From positions 248,001-312,000 of the forward strand of contig CAWISR010000002.1 of the NCBI GenBank assembly GCA_963838845.1: a stretch of DNA of 64,000 nucleotides, in the 5' to 3' direction. Under the pieces are notes generated by a model. The model worked only from the letters and a program-made list of their open reading frames with translations. It was not told the DNA's origin and did not search any database. Shown here piece after piece: positions 33,985-42,191 of this stretch. Made by a program: the position numbers and the translations under genes. Position 1 is the first letter of the stretch; each line of letters opens with the position of its first letter. The stretch comes from CAVRXQ01 sp963838845 (GTDB lineage Bacteria; Actinomycetota; Acidimicrobiia; Acidimicrobiales; Bog-793).

Positions 33985-34692
33985 ATGACACGCAGCCGAC
34001 AGCCGTCGCGATTGATTCCGGCACTAAGACGACGCCTTCGGTCGATCGGTGGCGCCGTCGTGCCTTCTCTTGCCGACGAAAGGGGTGAGCCGAGATTGCG
34101 CTGGGTTCTTGTTCGCGGCTGCGCCTTCGCGTTCGCGGTCGTGGGCGTCGGGTTGCTTGCCGGGGCATGCGGCGGGTCCCCGTCCCCCGGCGTCGCGAGC
34201 GCTCGTTCGAACTCGACCACGACCACGGAGGCACCGGCCACCGCCTCGCCGTCATCGAGCGCAGCGCTCTACGAGGACGAGCTCAAGTATTCCCGGTGCA
34301 TGCAGACCCACGGGGTGCCGAACTTTCCGGACCCGAGCGCCGGCGGAGGCTTTCGTTTCGGCGCGGGAATCAATCCCTCATCGCCCGCGTTCGACGAGGC
34401 TCAAGCGAAGTGCGAGAAGCTCATGCCCGGCGGCGGCGTCGGTTCCGGCGCGCCCCCCACCGCACAGGCGCTCGCGCAGATGCTGAAAGTCTCACGATGC
34501 ATGCGTCGCCACGGCATCTCCGATTTCCCCGACCCGCGGACCTCGGTTCCGTCCAACCGCAATCCGGCGGTCATCGGCGAGATAGCCGATCGCGACGGAG
34601 TGATCTTGCTATTCCCGCGCACGCTCGACACCCAGTCGCCGGCGTTCGTCAAAGCGGCGGCAGCGTGCGGGTTCGCGCTGACTAACCACTGA
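33985..34692 (+). CDS. secreted lipoprotein with two C-M-x-x-H-G...FPDP motifs (paralogue)
   Basis: A 235-residue frame from ATG 33985 (GAGGGA upstream) with a long basic N-terminus, hydrophobic core VLVRGCAFAFAVVGVGLLAGAC and a lipobox cysteine near residue 62; TTG 34096 would give a normal signal length. Then a Thr/Ser-rich linker, CMQTHGVPNFPDPSAGGG, a partner Cys in AKCEKLMP, CMRRHGISDFPDP, and a final AACGF. The layout equals that of 2518-3075, including the CEKL(M/I)P phrase. Function unknown. It lies divergent from the fused regulator/kinase gene, so it may be a former target. Confidence 0.75.
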   Translation: MTRSRQPSRLIPALRRRLRSIGGAVVPSLADERGEPRLRWVLVRGCAFAFAVVGVGLLAGACGGSPSPGVASARSNSTTTTEAPATASPSSSAALYEDELKYSRCMQTHGVPNFPDPSAGGGFRFGAGINPSSPAFDEAQAKCEKLMPGGGVGSGAPPTAQALAQMLKVSRCMRRHGISDFPDPRTSVPSNRNPAVIGEIADRDGVILLFPRTLDTQSPAFVKAAAACGFALTNH

Positions 34693-34708
34693 TGGGCGGA
34701 GTCGACGC

Positions 34709-34740
34709 GGGCAAATGGTTTCCAATAAGGACGTTTGCCC
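34709..34740. terminator. inverted repeat between convergent genes
   Basis: GGGCAAA (34709-34715) and TTTGCCC (34734-34740) form a 7-bp stem with an 18-base loop between two convergent genes. It may act as a terminator for either side. Confidence 0.3.
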
Positions 34741-34783
34741 TAACGACAGTTCTCCGATCAGAAGAATTACCGAGAATCTTGGA

Positions 34784-35797
34784 CTATTCGAATGCGTTGT
34801 GATAGGCGCTCAGCACCGGAGCACCGCCGAGATGGACATAGAGGACGCGGCTTCGAGGGCGGAATTCGCCGGCGCGTGCCATGGCGATCAGCCCAGCCAT
34901 GCTCTTTCCCTCGTACACGGGATCGGTAAGCATCCCTTCGAGCTGCGCTGTCAAACGGATCGCGGCAATCGTCGACTCGTCCGGCAGCCCGTAGTCGGGA
35001 CCAGAAAAGCGCGCATCGATGACCACGTCTTCGTCTCGGATCTCGGAGGACAAACCGACGAGTTCCGCGGTTGCGTGGGCGATCTTTGTCACCGCGGCTC
35101 GTGTCATCTCGGCATCGGCGGCGGTGTCGATGCCAATGAGGCGGCGCGGTCGGTCCTGCGCCTTGAAGCCGACGACCATTCCCGCCTGTGTCGAACCGGT
35201 ACACGTCGCCGTGACGACCGTGTCGAAGAACAGTTCCAACTGCTCCTCTTGTCGGGCGAGCTCGTCGGTGAAGTCGGCGTAGCCCAACCCACCGAGCGGG
35301 TGGTCGGAGGCACCGGCGGGGATCGCGTAAGGTTTGCCCCCGGCCTCCGTCACCTCCTCGAGGGCGCGCGCCCAGGTCTCCTTCACCGCCGTCGAATAGC
35401 CCTCACCTTCAAGAACCGTTTCCGCGCCGAGGATGCGGGACAAAAGGATGTTCCCCACCTTCGTGTACGACGGGTCGTCCCACTTGGTCCACTCCTCTTG
35501 GACGAGCCGGCAACGAAGACCGAGGACTGCGGCGACAGCTGCCACCTGGCGCGTGTGGTTGCTCTGGATGTTGCCGATACTCACCAAGGTGTCGCATCCT
35601 TTGGCGAGCGCGTCGGCGGCGAGCCACTCGAGCTTGCGGATCTTGTTTCCGCCAAAGGCCAATCCCGAACAAACGTCGTCGCGTTTGGCCCAGACCTCCA
35701 CTCCGATCTCGCGCGACAAACGCTCCAGCTTGTGAATGGGTGAAGGCAGGAAGGCGAGAGACACCCGAGGGAAACGTTCTTCGAGACTGAGCGGAAT
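34784..35797 (-). CDS. PLP-dependent ACC deaminase / D-cysteine desulfhydrase family protein, probable ATT start
   Basis: A 337-residue fold type II PLP enzyme. FPRVSLAFLPSPIHKLERLSREIGVEVWAKRDDVCSGLAFGGNKIRKLEWL contains the Schiff-base lysine in GGNKIRKLE. IGNIQSNHTRQVAAVAAVLG and TATCTGSTQAGMVVGF (phosphate loop) follow, ending in DPVYEGKSMAGL and HLGGAPVLSAY. The enzyme would deaminate 1-aminocyclopropane-1-carboxylate or desulfurate D-cysteine. No ATG, GTG or TTG is in frame between 36037, inside the upstream gene, and the conserved part. AAGGAGG seven bases before ATT 35797 fits an ATT start, giving the normal length. It is the last gene of the minus-strand block. Confidence 0.85.
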   Translation of the reverse strand: MPLSLEERFPRVSLAFLPSPIHKLERLSREIGVEVWAKRDDVCSGLAFGGNKIRKLEWLAADALAKGCDTLVSIGNIQSNHTRQVAAVAAVLGLRCRLVQEEWTKWDDPSYTKVGNILLSRILGAETVLEGEGYSTAVKETWARALEEVTEAGGKPYAIPAGASDHPLGGLGYADFTDELARQEEQLELFFDTVVTATCTGSTQAGMVVGFKAQDRPRRLIGIDTAADAEMTRAAVTKIAHATAELVGLSSEIRDEDVVIDARFSGPDYGLPDESTIAAIRLTAQLEGMLTDPVYEGKSMAGLIAMARAGEFRPRSRVLYVHLGGAPVLSAYHNAFE

Positions 35798-35906
35798 ACC
35801 TGTGCCTCCTTCGTGCGCCTTGACTTGGTGCGAGCCCGACCAAGTGATGCTCGCGCAAACGAGCGCGTCGAGACCGATTCCTAGGCCATCGCTTGGGGAA
35901 GAGCCT

Positions 35907-36344
35907 TCATCCGTCGGAATCCGACCGCACGATCTGGGTGCAACGCCCGCTCGCAACGACGGTTCCCTCGGGGTCAGTGACCTCGGCGGCGCAGAATGCG
36001 ACACCGCGCGTGCGCCGGACGACACGGGCAACTGCACGCAGCGTGCCGGGGCGAGCCGGCCGGTAGAACTCTGTGTGCAAGTCGGCGGTCAAGAAGCGCT
36101 CGCCGGATTCCAAGGTCTCAATACACGCGCCGCCCATGGCCGTGTCGAGCAACGTCGCCACCAACCCGCCGTGGATGATTCGTCCACCCTGGCCGTCAGG
36201 GAACGAATATTTCTCGTCTGCGTCCCATTCGATAACCGTGTATTCCGCCTCGCCTTCGAGCCCCCGGTAGCCGAGAGTGCGCCAGAAGTCAACAGCGGGC
36301 ATCTCGGACCGATCCAGTTCCCGTGCGGGTCTGCGAGAAGTCAC
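35907..36344 (-). CDS. PaaI-like hotdog thioesterase
   Basis: From GTG 36344 this is a 145-residue hotdog-fold protein. GGRIIHGGLVATLLDTAMGGACI near residue 57 is the family's HGG...LLD core with the catalytic acidic residue, and FLTADLHTEFYRPARPGTLRAVARVVRRTRGVAFCAAEVTDPEGTVVASG the beta sheet. Such enzymes release CoA from aryl or acyl thioesters in the cytosol. ATG 36302 is an alternative start. It lies 11 bases after the hydrolase gene, in the same operon. Confidence 0.85.
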   Translation of the reverse strand: MTSRRPARELDRSEMPAVDFWRTLGYRGLEGEAEYTVIEWDADEKYSFPDGQGGRIIHGGLVATLLDTAMGGACIETLESGERFLTADLHTEFYRPARPGTLRAVARVVRRTRGVAFCAAEVTDPEGTVVASGRCTQIVRSDSDG

Positions 36345-36355
36345 AGGGCGCGATC

Positions 36356-37165
36356 CTACGATCGCACTTCTGCAGCGCGGTCCGAATCCCGGGACGGCCA
36401 CTCGAGGAAAGAGCGCACGGCGCCGAGGGTCTCCTCGAAGGCGTCCCACAGCACGACGTGGCCGCCCGGTACGCGAACGACGTGAAGTCGTTCACCGAGC
36501 GCGCGACCGTAACGATCCAGCTGGCGTGGACCGACGACACTTTCGTCTGATCCGAGGATCATCAGCACCCGGTTGCGGAGCACTTCGGGAGGCGGCGACC
36601 AGGTTGCGAGCTCGCCGAGAATCGCGACCACCGCGCTCGGTGCGAAGCGCCACCGGTAACCGGCGGGGGACGACTCGAGATGCTGGTGACGCTCCTCGGC
36701 GAGCATCTCGGGTGGCGTCCGGAACAACGCGCCGCCGAACGGCGGCGGAACGGCGTCCGATTCGGTGGCAAAGACCTGTTCGATGCGCGCCGCGTCGGCG
36801 AGGGCGAGCGCGATGTCCGGCCTCAGGCGGATCCCGGGGTCGAGAAGGATGAGCCTTTCGATCAGCTCAGAACGGCGCCCGGCGAGTTCGAGGACGAGAC
36901 GCCCGCCGAAGCTGTGGCCCAGCCAAGTCGCCTCGGAGATGCCGGCCGCCTCGGTGCTCTCGAGCACATCGGAGAGATGCGTCGCGATCGTCCAGGGCGG
37001 CTCGTACGGCGACCGACCGTGACCGCGCAGATCGAAAGCGACGAAACGGAAATCGGGTAATTGGCTCGCCAAACGAGCGAAACGCTCCCCGTGGGCGCCC
37101 ACCCCGTGCAAGCAGACGACCGGAGGTGCGTCGCGGTCGCCCCACTCGTGGGTGTAGAGCCTCAT
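36356..37165 (-). CDS. alpha/beta hydrolase
   Basis: A 269-residue protein: oxyanion VVCLHGVGAHGERFARLA near residue 16, FDLRGHGRSPYEPPW, nucleophile elbow GHSFGGRLVLEL (Ser about 94), then MLAEERHQHLES in the lid, acidic region LMILGSDESVV, and the general base in RVPGGHVVLWDAFEETLGAVRSFL. All three catalytic positions are present. It overlaps the SDR gene start-to-stop (ATGA), so it belongs to the catabolic operon; lactone or ester hydrolysis is likely, with substrate unknown. Confidence 0.88.
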   Translation of the reverse strand: MRLYTHEWGDRDAPPVVCLHGVGAHGERFARLASQLPDFRFVAFDLRGHGRSPYEPPWTIATHLSDVLESTEAAGISEATWLGHSFGGRLVLELAGRRSELIERLILLDPGIRLRPDIALALADAARIEQVFATESDAVPPPFGGALFRTPPEMLAEERHQHLESSPAGYRWRFAPSAVVAILGELATWSPPPEVLRNRVLMILGSDESVVGPRQLDRYGRALGERLHVVRVPGGHVVLWDAFEETLGAVRSFLEWPSRDSDRAAEVRS

Positions 37166-38001
37166 GCGCGCAGTAACAGGCGCGCGTAAACGCGGTCGCG
37201 CATCCGGGTCGGCAGGCGCTCGATCAGGGCCCGTCGGCGCGCATCACGTCCGACGATGCAACGTGTTGGTGCGCGCTTTGCATTGAGAGCGCGCTCGACG
37301 ACCTGCGCGACATCGTCGGCGGGAGCGCCGCGTCGGCCGGCTGCGCCCGCTGCGGTGCGGAACGCGTGCATTCGGGTGCCGTAGAGGGAAGCGAACTCGG
37401 CGGGCACCTCGCCCATGATCCGTCGGAAGTTCTCTGCCCCCTTGGACCAGATCGGCGTGGCGATCGTTCCCGGCTCGACGACCGTCACATGTACGCCGAA
37501 CGGTTCGAGCTCGACGCGCAGGGCGTCGCTTATTGCTTCCAGCGCGTGCTTCGACGCCGCGTAGGCGCCGAGGAACGGGAGCGCGCTCTTCCCGGCGATC
37601 GATCCGATGTTCACGATCCGGCCGCGCGCGTTGCGCAGGCCGGGAAGGAGCGCCTGTGTCACCGCCACCTGCCCGATCAGGTTCACCTCGAGTTGTCGTC
37701 GCAATTCGGCGAGCGGGATGAACTCGACCGGCATCGACACGGCGATTCCGGCGTTGTTGACCAGAGCAGAAAGCGGTGTGTTGCCGAACCGTGAGGCGAG
37801 GTCGGCGATCTGGTCCGGTTCGGTGACGTCGAGGAGCACCGGCTCGACGTCACCCGGCGTCTGATCGACGAGGCGAACGCCGTCGGCGTCCGTACGCACG
37901 CCGGCGATCACTCGCCATCCAGAAGACGCCAGTCGGCGCACGCAAGCCTCGCCGATCCCCGACGACGACCCGGTGATCACGACGCTTCGCGGCGCGCTCA
38001 T
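37162..38001 (-). CDS. short-chain dehydrogenase/reductase
   Basis: A 279-residue classical SDR: VVITGSSSGIGEACVRRLASSGWRVIAGVR (TGxxxGIG, NADP type), NNAGI near residue 87, NIGSIAGKSALPFLGAYAASKHALEAISDALRVELEPFGVHVTVVEPGTIATPIW with the catalytic Ser, Tyr and Lys of S...YxxxK. It resembles the retinol/17-beta-hydroxysteroid type SDRs that act on hydrophobic alcohols. It lies 12 bases after the alpha-hydroxy-acid oxidase and overlaps the hydrolase gene. Confidence 0.9.
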   Translation of the reverse strand: MSAPRSVVITGSSSGIGEACVRRLASSGWRVIAGVRTDADGVRLVDQTPGDVEPVLLDVTEPDQIADLASRFGNTPLSALVNNAGIAVSMPVEFIPLAELRRQLEVNLIGQVAVTQALLPGLRNARGRIVNIGSIAGKSALPFLGAYAASKHALEAISDALRVELEPFGVHVTVVEPGTIATPIWSKGAENFRRIMGEVPAEFASLYGTRMHAFRTAAGAAGRRGAPADDVAQVVERALNAKRAPTRCIVGRDARRRALIERLPTRMRDRVYARLLLRA

Positions 38002-38013
38002 GACGTCGAGGTC

Positions 38014-39158
38014 TCAGTCGACGCTGGTGCGGTCGAGTTCGCGTGCCGAGCGCCCACCGACCAGCGCCAACGTGATATCGGTCTCTGCGGCGAGCTGACG
38101 GATGACCGCTTCGACACCTAACTGGCCTCCGACGGCGAGGCCGTACACGTACGGCCGGCCGAGCAAGACGGCGCTTGCACCGAGCGCCATCGCCTTTACC
38201 ACGTCGGCGCCGGTGCGGATCCCGCCGTCGACGAGCACGGTGGCGTCGTCGCCGAGCGCGGCGCGAACCTCGACGTAGGCGTCGAGCGCGCCGATGGCGC
38301 CGTCGACCTGTCGTCCGCCGTGGTTCGAGACGACGATGCCGTCCACACCGAAGTCGAGAGCTTTCTCGGCATCCTCGGCGGTCAGGATTCCTTTGACGAG
38401 CAGTGGCACGCTTACTTCGCGGCGCAGCCATTCGAGATCGTCCCAGGTGATACCGAGATTGGGGAACTTGGCGAGCATCGCCGCCGCCGCCGCGTAGGGG
38501 TCTTGTTCCGGAGGCTTCCTGAGACCTTCACAGAACACGGGGTCGGAAAAAAACTGCGCGCAACCTTTCGCGTCCATGAACGGCAGGTAGCCGTTTTTCA
38601 GATCACGCGGGCGCCAACCGAGGATCGGCGTGTCGAGGGTGACGACGATCGCCGAGAATCCGGAGGCCTCGGCCCGCGCGACGAAGCTCGCGACGACCGC
38701 CCGGTCGTTGATCCAGTACAACTGGAACCAGCGCGCGGCCACGCCCGACGCGGCCGCGACCTCTTCGATCGAGTGCGACGCCGCGCTCGAAAGGATGAAC
38801 GGAACGTTCGCCGCGGCGGCGGCCTTGGCCGCGGCGAGCTCACCGTCTTCGTGGGCGATGCTCAGCACGCCGATCGGCGCGAGAAAAAGGGGAAAGCGGA
38901 GCGCGTACCGAGCACCTCGACAGTTAGGTCGCGCTCGGCGTTGCCACCGAGCATGTGCGGGAGGAGATGCCGTCGCTCGAACGCGTCGCGGTTGGCGCGC
39001 ATCGTGAGCTCAGCGCCCGCGCCGCCTGCGATGTAGCCGAATGCCCGCTCGTCGAGCACGTCTTTCGCGCGTGATTCCCAGTCCTCGGGAGTCACCGGCC
39101 AGTCGGATCTCCGCACGAGATAGATCGCGTTTTGGACCTGCGTGCCCTCGAAGCTCAC
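38014..39158 (-). pseudogene. FMN-dependent alpha-hydroxy-acid oxidase, split by a one-base deletion
   Basis: From GTG 39158 the N-terminus DVLDERAFGYIAGGAGAELTMRANRDAFERRHLLPHML is followed by GTRSAFPFF; then the frame is lost. In another frame LAPIGVLSIAHEDGELAAAKAAA continues through LDTPILGWRPRD, VPLLVKGILTAEDAEKALDFGVDGIVVSNHGGRQVDGA and VLVDGGIRTGADVVKAMALGASAVLLGRPYVYGLAVGG, the (S)-2-hydroxy-acid oxidase barrel with catalytic SNHGGRQ. Adding one T to the T5 run at 38884-38888 restores one 381-residue protein. It either is a recent pseudogene or an assembly error. It would oxidise lactate-like or longer hydroxy acids. Confidence 0.85.
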
Positions 39159-40231
39159 CGATCGGCGACTTTGATGAGCAGTTTGCCGTGGTTCTCGCCG
39201 CGCAAGAGTCCGATGAACGCGCGCGGTGCCTGCTCGAGCCCGACGACGATGTCCTCACGGTAGGCGAGCTTTCCCTCGCTGTACCAGCGTGAAAGGCGCG
39301 ACAGCGCCGCTTTGTAGCGCGGCGCGTAGTCGGTGACGAGGAACCCTTCCATGCGTGCCCGGTTGATTATCAAAAAGCGCAGGCTGTCGGGCCCGCCGCG
39401 CGGCGGGACCTGGTTGTACTCGGCGATCTGTCCGCAGACGACGATCCGCGCACCGAACGCGAGGTGGCGGTGGACCGCGGCGGACACCGGGCCACCGACG
39501 TTGTCGAAGTAGACGTCGACGCCTCCGGGGCATTCGCGTGTCAGTGCTTTCGACACGTCCTCGGTCTTGTAGTCGACCCCGGCGTCGTAGTGGTACCGAT
39601 TCAAGACGTCGTCGATCTTCGCCTGGGATCCGGCGATCCCGACGGTGCGGCAGCCGGTGAGCTTCGCGAGCTGGCCGACGACCTGGCCGACGGCTCCGGC
39701 AGCCGCGGAGACGACGACGGTGTCTCCGGGGCGCGGCCGGCCGATGTCGAACAGCCCGAAGTACGCGGTGAGCCCGGTGATCCCGAGCACGTGCAGGGCG
39801 GTGGTGATCGGGGCCGCGTTCTCGTCCAGGTGCCGCAGCGTGTGAGCCGGCGCGGCCGCGAACTCCTGCCAGCCGAGAGCGCCGAGCACGACCTCGCCGG
39901 GCGCAAAGCGCGGCGACCGACTTTCCACCACCTCGCCGATCGCTTGGGCGAACATCACCTCACCGATCCCGACGGGTGGCGAGTAGGACCGCGACTTGCT
40001 CATCCGGCCGCGCTGGTACGGATCGAGCGAGAGCCACAGCGATCGCACGAGCACCTCGCCATCTTCCGGCCGCGGCATCGGCGACTCGACGATGGCGAAG
40101 TTCGATTCCGCCGGCTCGCCGTCGGGTCGAACCGCCAGCGTGACCTGCCGGTTCGCCGCCGGAAGCGAGAGCGGCGCCGGCTCGGGCGCCGATGCGTCCT
40201 GCGTCGCGTTCACGTTCACGTTCACGTTCAC
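39155..40231 (-). CDS. NADP-dependent oxidoreductase (MDR family, prostaglandin/leukotriene reductase-like)
   Basis: A 358-residue zinc-free medium-chain reductase. NRQVTLAVRPDGEPAESNFAIVESPMPRPEDGEVLVRSLWLSLDPYQRGRM is the family opening, VLGITGLTAYFGLFDIGRPRPGDTVVVSAAAGAVGQVVGQLAKLTGCRTVGIAGSQAK the NADP-binding Rossmann core, and VDVYFDNVGG the next strand. It would reduce enones or alkenals. Start GTG 40231 overlaps the aldehyde dehydrogenase stop; three more in-frame GTG codons follow within a (GTGAAC)4 repeat, giving an odd VNVNVNVN N-terminus of about 20 non-conserved residues. Confidence 0.88.
   Translation of the reverse strand: MNVNVNVNATQDASAPEPAPLSLPAANRQVTLAVRPDGEPAESNFAIVESPMPRPEDGEVLVRSLWLSLDPYQRGRMSKSRSYSPPVGIGEVMFAQAIGEVVESRSPRFAPGEVVLGALGWQEFAAAPAHTLRHLDENAAPITTALHVLGITGLTAYFGLFDIGRPRPGDTVVVSAAAGAVGQVVGQLAKLTGCRTVGIAGSQAKIDDVLNRYHYDAGVDYKTEDVSKALTRECPGGVDVYFDNVGGPVSAAVHRHLAFGARIVVCGQIAEYNQVPPRGGPDSLRFLIINRARMEGFLVTDYAPRYKAALSRLSRWYSEGKLAYREDIVVGLEQAPRAFIGLLRGENHGKLLIKVADR
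40208..40231 (-). repeat. hexanucleotide repeat (GTGAAC)4 at a start codon
   Basis: Four perfect copies of GTGAAC on the minus strand cover the stop of the aldehyde dehydrogenase and the start of the oxidoreductase. Each copy adds one in-frame GTG start and one Val-Asn pair, so changes in copy number would alter the N-terminus and initiation sites without shifting the frame. Confidence 0.85.
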
Positions 40232-41664
40232 AACTGGAGCGCTTTCGTTTCCAAGAACTCGCTGATCGCGAGGTAGCCGTTCTCTCTTCCGTGACCAGAC
40301 TGCTTGTAGCCGCCGAACGGCGCTGCCGGATTGAAAGCCCCGCCGTTGATCTCGACCTGGCCGGTACGCAACTGCAACGCGACGCGTTTCGCCCGATCCT
40401 CGTCGGCCGACCATACGCCTCCCGCAAGACCGTAGGAGCTGTCGTTCGCAATTCGCACGGCGTCGGCTTCGTCGTCGTAGGGCAAGATGACGAGCACCGG
40501 GCCGAAAATCTCGTCCTGCGCGATCGACATCTCGCTGTGTACTTGAGAAAAGACGGTCGGGCGCACGAAGTAGCCACGCGTCAGGCCTTCGGGGGCGTCG
40601 GCGCCGCCGGTGATGAGCCGCGCGCCTTCGCTGAGGCCGCGCGCGATATAGCCGCGCACCTTTTGGCGCTGGTCGGCGCTGACGAGTGGTCCGAGACGTG
40701 TCGACTTCTCGAACGGGTCGCCCGGACTCGACGTCTCGGCCGCCGTTTTGGCGAGGTCTTCGACCTCGTCGATCTGATGGCGCGCGACGATCAGTCGCGT
40801 CAGCGCGCTGCACGTCTGGCCGGAGTTGAGGAAGCATTTGCCAACGGCGTCGGGGATCGCCTTTTCGAGATCGGCATCGTCGAGGACGATGTTCGGCGAT
40901 TTGCCGCCGAGTTCGAGAGCGCTCCGCTTCAACGATCCCGCGGCAAGCTCGCCGACGCGTCGGCCGGTTGCGGTCGAGCCGGTGAACGAGACCACGTCGA
41001 CGTCGGGGTGGACCGCGAGGCGCTCGCCGACGACGGCGCCCGATCCGGAGACGAGGTTGAAGACGCCGGGAGGCAATCCTGCTTTTTCGACGACGTCGGC
41101 AAGGATGAACGCATTCAGCGGCGCGAGGCCGCTTGGTTTCAAAACGACCGCGCATCCGGCTGCCAATGCGGGGGCGACCTTGCAGGCGATCTGGTGGAGG
41201 GGGTAGTTCCAGGGAGTGATCGCCCCGACGACGCCGGCCGCCTCGCGCACGACGAGCGAGTTGCCGATGGCCTCCTCCCAGGTGACCTGGTCCATCCACG
41301 ACGTCATCGAGGCGAACTGGTTGACGGGGAGCCCGACTTGGATGCGGCGTGACAGTGCGAGCGGCATGCCGAGCTCGCTCGTGATCAGCGTGGCGAGCTC
41401 GTCGGCTCGCTCAGCGAGGCCGACGGCGATCTCCGAGAGGTAGGCGGCGCGTTCTTGACGAGGGAGTCGCGACCAGCCGCTGAACGCGCGACGCGCCGCC
41501 GAGACCGCTTTGTCGGCGTCGTCCGACGAGGCATCGGGGACGGTGGCGATCACTTCCTCGGTGGTCGGGTTGACGACTTCGATCGACGCGTCCGCAGTCG
41601 GTCGCACCCAGTCGCCGTCGATGTACAGCGCGTCGCGGCTCACGATCTCGGATGGAAGGGTCAC
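40228..41664 (-). CDS. aldehyde dehydrogenase
   Basis: A 478-residue NAD(P)-dependent aldehyde dehydrogenase. GVVGAITPWNYPLHQIACKVAPALAAGCAVVLKPSG near residue 140 is the cofactor entry, SFTGSTATGRRV the Rossmann turn, LELGGKSPNIVL the catalytic glutamate, FLNSGQTCSALTRLIV the catalytic cysteine, and QDEIFGPVLVILPY plus FGGYKQSGHGRENG the C-terminal motifs. It oxidises an aldehyde to the acid. It overlaps the SnoaL-like gene (ATGA) and the reductase gene (GTGA). Confidence 0.94.
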   Translation of the reverse strand: MTLPSEIVSRDALYIDGDWVRPTADASIEVVNPTTEEVIATVPDASSDDADKAVSAARRAFSGWSRLPRQERAAYLSEIAVGLAERADELATLITSELGMPLALSRRIQVGLPVNQFASMTSWMDQVTWEEAIGNSLVVREAAGVVGAITPWNYPLHQIACKVAPALAAGCAVVLKPSGLAPLNAFILADVVEKAGLPPGVFNLVSGSGAVVGERLAVHPDVDVVSFTGSTATGRRVGELAAGSLKRSALELGGKSPNIVLDDADLEKAIPDAVGKCFLNSGQTCSALTRLIVARHQIDEVEDLAKTAAETSSPGDPFEKSTRLGPLVSADQRQKVRGYIARGLSEGARLITGGADAPEGLTRGYFVRPTVFSQVHSEMSIAQDEIFGPVLVILPYDDEADAVRIANDSSYGLAGGVWSADEDRAKRVALQLRTGQVEINGGAFNPAAPFGGYKQSGHGRENGYLAISEFLETKALQL

Positions 41665-42191
41665 ATCTCTCCTCCGGGCGTTCGGGCGGTGTCCGAAGCG
41701 TTGCCCGCGTTAGTGGATCGTGTCGTCGGCAGGGCGTCGCTGTACACCTTTTCGCCGCGGAACAAATGCCGGGACTGATCCCACGGGAAAAAGATCACCA
41801 CTCGCCACTGCGACTTCGTCATCGTCGGAGCCTGCCCGAGCCAGTCCTCCATCTGCGTGCCGGTGACGCGCGCCTCCTCGCAGACTCCTTGCGGACCGAT
41901 GACGATGTCGGTCAGCTCGAAGCGGATATCGGGGAAGGCGCCGAGCAGCTCGGTGTAAAAGCGAGTTGCGCCGTCGTGGCCCTCCCAGCGGTGTCCGGTC
42001 TGGGGGAACTCGTACACGCAGTCGGTGGTGAGTGTCGAGATCAGGCCGGCGAGGTCACGGCGGTCCTCTGCGATCGAGTGCCGTCGCCAAAGCGTCCGAA
42101 TCTCGTCGTACTCCTCCGGGCTCGCCGCGCGCCGGATCAGCTCCATCACCGCGTCGTGTTCGACGTGGGTGTGATCGACGCGCTCGGTCAT
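41661..42191 (-). CDS. SnoaL/NTF2-like nuclear-transport-factor-fold protein
   Basis: From ATG 42191 this is a 176-residue alpha+beta cone protein: LWRRHSIAEDRRDLAGLISTLTTDCVYEFPQTGHRWEGHDGATRFYTELLGAFPDIRFELTDIVIGPQGVCEEARVTGTQMEDWLG. The pattern matches polyketide-cyclase/ester-cyclase SnoaL-like proteins that also serve as isomerases or hydratases in catabolic clusters. No catalytic residue can be assigned with confidence. ATGA overlaps on both sides place it firmly in the operon between the LLM oxidoreductase and the aldehyde dehydrogenase. Confidence 0.8.
   Translation of the reverse strand: MTERVDHTHVEHDAVMELIRRAASPEEYDEIRTLWRRHSIAEDRRDLAGLISTLTTDCVYEFPQTGHRWEGHDGATRFYTELLGAFPDIRFELTDIVIGPQGVCEEARVTGTQMEDWLGQAPTMTKSQWRVVIFFPWDQSRHLFRGEKVYSDALPTTRSTNAGNASDTARTPGGEM

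Noticed and set aside
39155..41299. 714-residue minus-strand ORF
   Set aside because: Its first half is an Arg-rich shadow of the aldehyde dehydrogenase gene; only the part from 40231 is a real protein.
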